A stretch of 64,000 bases of DNA, taken from Granulicella sp. (GTDB lineage: Bacteria; Acidobacteriota; Terriglobia; Terriglobales; Acidobacteriaceae). Location of the stretch: the NCBI GenBank assembly GCA_003132145.1, contig PKWU01000037.1:30325-94324 (forward strand). Reading direction: 5' to 3'. The position numbers and the translations under genes were made by a program. Below are positions 60,076 through 64,000 of this stretch, piece after piece (the first letter of the stretch is position 1; every line of letters begins with the position of its first letter). The notes under the pieces were generated by a model. The model did no database searches. It saw only the letters and a program-made list of their open reading frames with translations, and was not told the origin of the DNA.

Positions 60076-60233
60076 TGTGATCTCCTTTGTGGTTGATGTT
60101 GCGTTGGTTAGAGCATTTTCACTCATGGTGTAGAGTGGCGAAACTGTTTGTTAACTTGTTAGTACCCTCCCTCCCCCCAGGGGGTATTTGGGAGTAAGTT
60201 CATTGTTATGATTCGTTTGCAGGGGGCTTGTGT

Positions 60234-60494
60234 CGGCAAATATTCGATAACAAAGGACTTACGGCTAAATATTTCAAAACAAACTGCTTATTTGGTATCC
60301 GTCAGCGATTTCGGTAGTGGATCAAAACGAGAGAAGCCCGGCGATATCGCCGGGCTTCTCTCTCTTCATCTCTACTGCTTTAATTATACGCGTTGGAGGG
60401 AAACTACTATGCCAACTATTTTTAATATTTAAGTTGTTTATATTGAGGAAGTTATCGAGAAAACGGAGGGACGAGGGTCTTGACAGGTTTTTGC
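60234..60494 (+). repeat. Modular intergenic element, copy B
   Basis: 29-bp units at 60234-60262 and 60263-60291 (cores gcaaatattc and gctaaatatt). 81 bases after the last unit, a 53-bp box (60372-60424) begins ctactgctttaattatac and ends ggagg...actactATGCCAACTAT. cgagggtcttgaca lies at +100. Same order and spacing as copy A (39177-39495). The box ATG would code only seven residues here. The stretch 60076-60509 holds no gene I can support. Confidence 0.8.
60329..60362. terminator. Perfect 34-nt palindrome within copy B
   Basis: A perfect palindrome centred on gcgatatcgc (arms gagagaagcccg / cgggcttctctc). In RNA it gives a strong hairpin. It lies 148 bp beyond the stop codon of the minus-strand AsmA gene and may act as a terminator on that strand, where cgttttg follows. 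Copy A has an imperfect hairpin at the same place. Confidence 0.55.
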
Positions 60495-60509
60495 CCGTTG
60501 CCCAAGTTG

Positions 60510-62333
60510 TCAGTCGCCGGTTCGATGGCGTGGGTGGGCGGGGGGTGGGGTGGTCTGGCGCCAGATCTGGGGGCCTCCCCATGCGCGGGTTGCGGTGAGG
60601 TCGATGTGGATGGGGTCGGCAGTGGGGGCGGATTTCTGGGGCTGAACGAGGTTGGCGTCAGCGGGGGAGGGTTCGAGGAGCGGGCGGAGGCCGTCGCCGA
60701 ACTGGGGGATGGTGTCGCCGAGGGCGAGCAGGCTGGAGAGCAGTGCGGAGCCGGTGAGGTGGAGGGTGTATCCGGTGGCGTCGAAGTGGCCTTCGAGGGT
60801 TGCGGGCTGTTTGCCGCCGAGGGGAAGCGCGATGGGAGCGAGGTCGAAGCTGGAGGACTGAGCGGGCGGCGGCGAGGCGCGGTGGCGCGGGGAGTGGACG
60901 GCGGGCGGCGGAGTGGATTGGAGCAGGAGATCGCCCAGCGGGATGGAACGGTGGTTGAGCGGGTCAATCTCCAGGGACTCGTTGGAGAACTCCAGTTCTC
61001 CGGTGAGGACGGGTTGGGCCGGAGTTGTTGATTCCCACCCCTTCCGCAAAGGACGCGGAATGGATGGGGCACCCGCTGTCTTTGAATCTGGCTGGAGTTG
61101 GTTCGTCGTTCCCCAGGCCAGGTTTGCGGCGAGGGTTCCGGGGCCAGTGAGGCCGGTGGGCGGGCGGGAGGTGGCGACGCCGAGCCAGTCGAGGAGTGTC
61201 TCGGCGGGCAACGCGGGGAAGGTGAGCGTGGCGGAGGCGGAGCTGGGCTGGCGGAGGTCGGGGAGGTTCGCGGTGAGGATGAGATTGCTGGGGCCGGAGG
61301 AGGTGGATGGAGGCCAATGGCACTCGACGTTGGAGAAGGCGTGGAAGAAGTTCAGGGCGGTGGCTTGGCAGTCGGCATCGATATAGAGCAGGCGGGGAGG
61401 GACGAAGTCGGCGCGGCGGGCATTGCTGAGTTGGGCCTCGGATGCGATGGAATTGTGGCCGAGGGTCCCGAGCAGGTTGACGCTGAGGGTGAGCTCTCCG
61501 CGCAGGCCGGCGTCGTCGGCGATCAAGAGCCGGCTGAGGCCTCCGAGCTGGACGTCCTGCCAGGTGGCGTGCAGGTCAATGGGAAGGTTGGCCAGCGAGG
61601 CGGAGAGGGCGTCGGCGGAGGTGTTGGCTGCCCCTGCATCGGGTGCGCCGAGGGTGGCTTCAACACGGAGGGTGCCGGTGTCCGCGGGGCTGGTGTCGGT
61701 GCGGACGGGGTGGGCTTCGAGGCGGAGTCGCCACTGGTGCGGCTGAGGCAGCCAGAGTGCGAAGTCGGCGTCGGTGAGCGAGAAGGGGGTCTTGACCTGG
61801 TCGAGCTTGAGGTTGAGGCGCGCGCCGGAGGCCTCAATGTATGGGAAGCGTAGCGCGGGGCCGGCAAAGCGCTGCGCGGTGGGCGCGGCGTTTGCCTCGG
61901 TGCGCGAGGCCTGGAGGAGAAGGCCCTGAATATTCCAATGGCCATCGGGGATGCGGACGAGGTTGACACTGGGGTCGGTGAGGACGATGCGGGAGAACTC
62001 GACGCGTCGGCTCCAGAGCGAGCGGAGGCGCAGGTTGGCGCGGACCTGGCTGGCGCGCAGGATGGGCTCAAAACCGAAGGCAGGGTCCTCGTCAACCACG
62101 AAGTTCTCCAGCGTGATGCCGGGGACGGGAAGCAGGTTGAGGCTGATCTTGTCGAAGTGGACGGGGCGGCCGAGCGCGGTGCCGATGTTGCGCGCTACGC
62201 GGCGCTGGTAGCGGCTGACGTTGATATAGGGAGGCAGAAACAGCGCGAGCAGAAGCGCGAGGCCGGCGGCAAGGAGGACGACGAGGCGGCGGCGGGATGG
62301 ACCGGGCTGCGCTGCTGATTGCGATTCACTCAT
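60510..62333 (-). CDS. AsmA-family protein
   Basis: 607 residues. One N-terminal helix (~17-35), then YQRRVARNIGTALGRPVHFDKISLNLLPVPGITLENFVVDEDPAFGFEPIL, the AsmA N-terminal motif, followed by long beta-rich repeats (LRASQVRANLRLRSL...; IVLTDPSVNLVRIPDGHWNI). AsmA-like proteins bridge or serve the envelope in phospholipid transport. Starts within the end of the DsbA-like gene (4-bp overlap). Confidence 0.85.
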   Translation of the reverse strand: MSESQSAAQPGPSRRRLVVLLAAGLALLLALFLPPYINVSRYQRRVARNIGTALGRPVHFDKISLNLLPVPGITLENFVVDEDPAFGFEPILRASQVRANLRLRSLWSRRVEFSRIVLTDPSVNLVRIPDGHWNIQGLLLQASRTEANAAPTAQRFAGPALRFPYIEASGARLNLKLDQVKTPFSLTDADFALWLPQPHQWRLRLEAHPVRTDTSPADTGTLRVEATLGAPDAGAANTSADALSASLANLPIDLHATWQDVQLGGLSRLLIADDAGLRGELTLSVNLLGTLGHNSIASEAQLSNARRADFVPPRLLYIDADCQATALNFFHAFSNVECHWPPSTSSGPSNLILTANLPDLRQPSSASATLTFPALPAETLLDWLGVATSRPPTGLTGPGTLAANLAWGTTNQLQPDSKTAGAPSIPRPLRKGWESTTPAQPVLTGELEFSNESLEIDPLNHRSIPLGDLLLQSTPPPAVHSPRHRASPPPAQSSSFDLAPIALPLGGKQPATLEGHFDATGYTLHLTGSALLSSLLALGDTIPQFGDGLRPLLEPSPADANLVQPQKSAPTADPIHIDLTATRAWGGPQIWRQTTPPPAHPRHRTGD

Positions 62334-62998
62334 TTCTTGGGCCGAGGCCCCGGCGCCGTTCGCGTCTTCTCAATTGCAGCGCGCAGGATGGGGACGAGTT
62401 GCATGGGGTCAAACAGTTCTTTTGTACCGCAGACAATCTGGTAGTTGTTGTTGGTGACGACGACGATGGTTGGGGTGAAGGTGACGTTGAGGCGCAACCC
62501 GAGATCGGAGTCGGCCTGGACCTTTGCGGCGAGCGCGCCGGTGGGATCAATCACGGACGGCATCTTCAGCCCGTGTTGCTGGAACCAGCGCTGGGCGAAC
62601 TGATGAAGGTCGTCCTTGCTGGCAATCGCCTGCTGGGAGACGAATACGGCGCTGCGAAACTCGCCGGCGAGTTTGGGGCTGACTTTGTCCTCGAGGTAGC
62701 GCGCGTAGACGGCACCCTCGAAGGTCCAGATATGCTGCGCTAGGGGAAAGTCACGGCGCATGATCGGGACGTGGAACTGCTCGGCGGCCTGAAGCTCAAT
62801 CGGATGGGCGCGAGCGCAGGCAGGACAGCCCAGGTCCTCGAAGACGATGATGGCGACCTTGCTGCCGGCGGGCGGGCGCAGGATGGTGGTGTCGCGGAAG
62901 TCGTCGTGCGTGGGCGCGCCGATGAACTGGGCTTGCAGCGCAGGCGCGGTGAGAGCGATTGCAACTAAAAATAACGCGGTGAGGTTCAATCTGCGCAT
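62330..62998 (-). CDS. Exported DsbA/thioredoxin-like protein
   Basis: 222 residues. Signal peptide ~1-22 (ends LQAQ). The active site CPAC lies in FEDLGCPACARAHP. VTFTPTIVVVTNN carries the cis-Pro loop. The helical insert between the halves is like DsbA/DsbG. Periplasmic thiol oxidoreductase. GGGAG precedes ATG 62998. Overlaps the AsmA gene, so the two are one operon. Confidence 0.86.
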   Translation of the reverse strand: MRRLNLTALFLVAIALTAPALQAQFIGAPTHDDFRDTTILRPPAGSKVAIIVFEDLGCPACARAHPIELQAAEQFHVPIMRRDFPLAQHIWTFEGAVYARYLEDKVSPKLAGEFRSAVFVSQQAIASKDDLHQFAQRWFQQHGLKMPSVIDPTGALAAKVQADSDLGLRLNVTFTPTIVVVTNNNYQIVCGTKELFDPMQLVPILRAAIEKTRTAPGPRPKK

Positions 62999-63092
62999 CG
63001 ATCTGTGCTCCCGAATGGGATGAGGCTGGGATTTGCGATTCACGATCATCTTATAGCAGTCGCAAGGGAGCGCCCTTGCGCGGGTTGCCGGC

Positions 63093-63207
63093 TAGAGCGG
63101 TTTCACCGCAACTGTTATCGCGCGAGAATTATTAAAGTGGTTTTTCTTGAGGAAAAACCACGCAAACGTTCTTCGCTCCTGTAAAGACCTGCGGTGGAAC
63201 CGCTCTA
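63093..63207 (-). repeat. Stop-codon-anchored nested inverted-repeat element, copy 2
   Basis: 115 bp. Arms tagagcggtttcaccgca (63093-63110) and tgcggtggaaccgctcta (63190-63207), 17 of 18 paired. Central hairpin gtggtttttc-ttgag-gaaaaaccac at ~63130-63154. On the minus strand it starts at the TAG stop codon of lepB. Same plan as 18672-18788. Confidence 0.85.
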
Positions 63208-64000
63208 GCGGACGATGTGGAAGGTGCGGCCCCAGCGGGTCTCGGAGAAGAAGTGGATGAGGATGTGGCCCATGAAACTTATGCGGTCGGCGAGCGCGGT
63301 CTTGTCGATCTGGTCGGCGGGGGTGAGGAAGGACCAGTAGACGAACAAGGGGCGACCGACGATGTTCTGGCGCGGGACGAAGCCCCAGAAGCGTCCGTCG
63401 AGGGACCGGGTACGGTTGTCGCCCATGGCGAAGACGGTGCCGGGCGGGACGACCAGGTCGCCATCGACGACGTGGTTGGGCAAGTCGATGGCCCACAGCG
63501 AGGCGTTGTTCTGGCTGGCCGCCTGCTCGATGCCGTCCAGGTCCGCGGGGAAGTCGTCGCGATAGGGGGTGTAGGCGTCCTCGGAGTCGCCATCGTCGCG
63601 GGGCATCTGGGCGTAAGGCTCATTCTGGGCCACGCCATTGAGGTATACGATGCCGTCGCGCAGATGGATGCGGTCGCCGGGGAGGCCGATGCAGCGCTTG
63701 ACCAGATAGAGGTCGGGGGTCTCGGGGTGGGGCTTGAGGAAGACGATGATGTCGCCGCGGCGGACGTCGCGGTAGTGGACGAAGGGTGCCCAATGCGATG
63801 GAGGCGCGAGCGAGATGCGGTCGACCAGGACGTGGTCTCCGATGAGCAGCGTCTTCTCCATGGAGGCGGAGGGGATCTCGAAGTTCTGGAAGACGAAGGT
63901 CATGACGAAGAGGCCGAGGGCGAGGACGAAACAGATGGAGGCGAGCGACTCGAGTGCGGTCTCGCGGTCCTCCTGCTCGGGCTGTTCGGGGGTGGTTGCG
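63205..64000 (-). CDS. lepB: Signal peptidase I (LepB), 5' end outside window
   Basis: At least 264 residues; the gene runs off the right edge, since the frame stays open with a membrane helix (LASICFVLALGLFVMTFVFQ) before the first internal ATG at 63903. Catalytic Ser in EIPSASMEKTL, catalytic Lys in YLVKRCIGLPGDRI, and the box GDNRTRSLDGRFWGFV. Cleaves signal peptides of exported proteins at the outer face of the membrane. Two extra segments (QASQNNASLWAIDLPN...) enlarge the domain. Its stop codon is the first triplet of the inverted-repeat element. Confidence 0.93.
   Translation of the reverse strand, partial: ATTPEQPEQEDRETALESLASICFVLALGLFVMTFVFQNFEIPSASMEKTLLIGDHVLVDRISLAPPSHWAPFVHYRDVRRGDIIVFLKPHPETPDLYLVKRCIGLPGDRIHLRDGIVYLNGVAQNEPYAQMPRDDGDSEDAYTPYRDDFPADLDGIEQAASQNNASLWAIDLPNHVVDGDLVVPPGTVFAMGDNRTRSLDGRFWGFVPRQNIVGRPLFVYWSFLTPADQIDKTALADRISFMGHILIHFFSETRWGRTFHIVR

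Overview
The window is high-GC chromosomal DNA from an Acidobacteriota bacterium, most likely class Terriglobia / family Acidobacteriaceae (Granulicella, Edaphobacter, Terriglobus type). The evidence is the protein content. There is a TIGR03435-type protein, two tandem VWFA-related proteins of the acidobacterial TIGR03436 type, a bacillithiol BshC enzyme, a DUF4139 envelope protein and an acidobacterial ECF sigma/anti-sigma operon. This is inference from family recognition; no 16S gene is present. About sixty genes sit on both strands, mostly in short runs, with one tRNA-Glu.

Layout. Positions 1-14.7 kb are housekeeping: SSB, frataxin, a WaaE-like glycosyltransferase, nicotinamidase, UppS, a Nudix hydrolase with a histone-H1-like tail, BshC, FabI, an EVE protein, and a translationally coupled amidase - GerMN - MurI operon. 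Positions 14.7-25.4 kb hold a DUF1015 protein, two exported VWA proteins, an EamA half-transporter, DUF4139, a degenerate-receiver LuxR regulator, an ABC exporter and an EF-P with an EfpL-like tip. Positions 25.7-36.9 kb hold SMC (TTG start, large head insertion), a radical SAM / HemG pair, a nitronate monooxygenase-like enzyme, a PQ-loop protein and an ABC-2 exporter. Positions 36.9-46.8 kb hold a Tat-type ferredoxin-aldo/keto reductase and then a signal-bearing AmmeMemoRadiSam operon (DUF362, AmrS, AmrB-AmrA fusion) facing a fused spermidine-synthase-like membrane protein. Positions 47-52.1 kb are an accessory stretch of visibly lower GC (two oxidoreductases, a second DUF362, an Fe-S flavoprotein, a cupin) ending in an SDR/integrase chimeric pseudogene beside tRNA-Glu, so it looks like a decayed island. 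Positions 52.5-64 kb return to the core: thymidine kinase, Cu/Zn SOD, TIGR03435, a four-gene ECF sigma / anti-sigma / LiaF-like / DUF4097 operon, AsmA, a DsbA-like protein and LepB.

The most unusual content is non-coding. (1) A ~116-bp nested inverted-repeat element occurs twice (18672-18788 and 63093-63207). Each copy starts exactly at the TAG stop codon of a minus-strand gene, and most arm bases differ between copies while pairing is kept. (2) A ~230-bp modular element occurs twice (39177-39495 and 60234-60494), with 29-bp repeats, a hairpin and a near-identical 53-bp box ending in RBS-ATG-like sequence at the same spacing. (3) Arrays with a strict 7-bp period but different heptamers occur at five places in the first 12.5 kb, one of them in frame inside murI.
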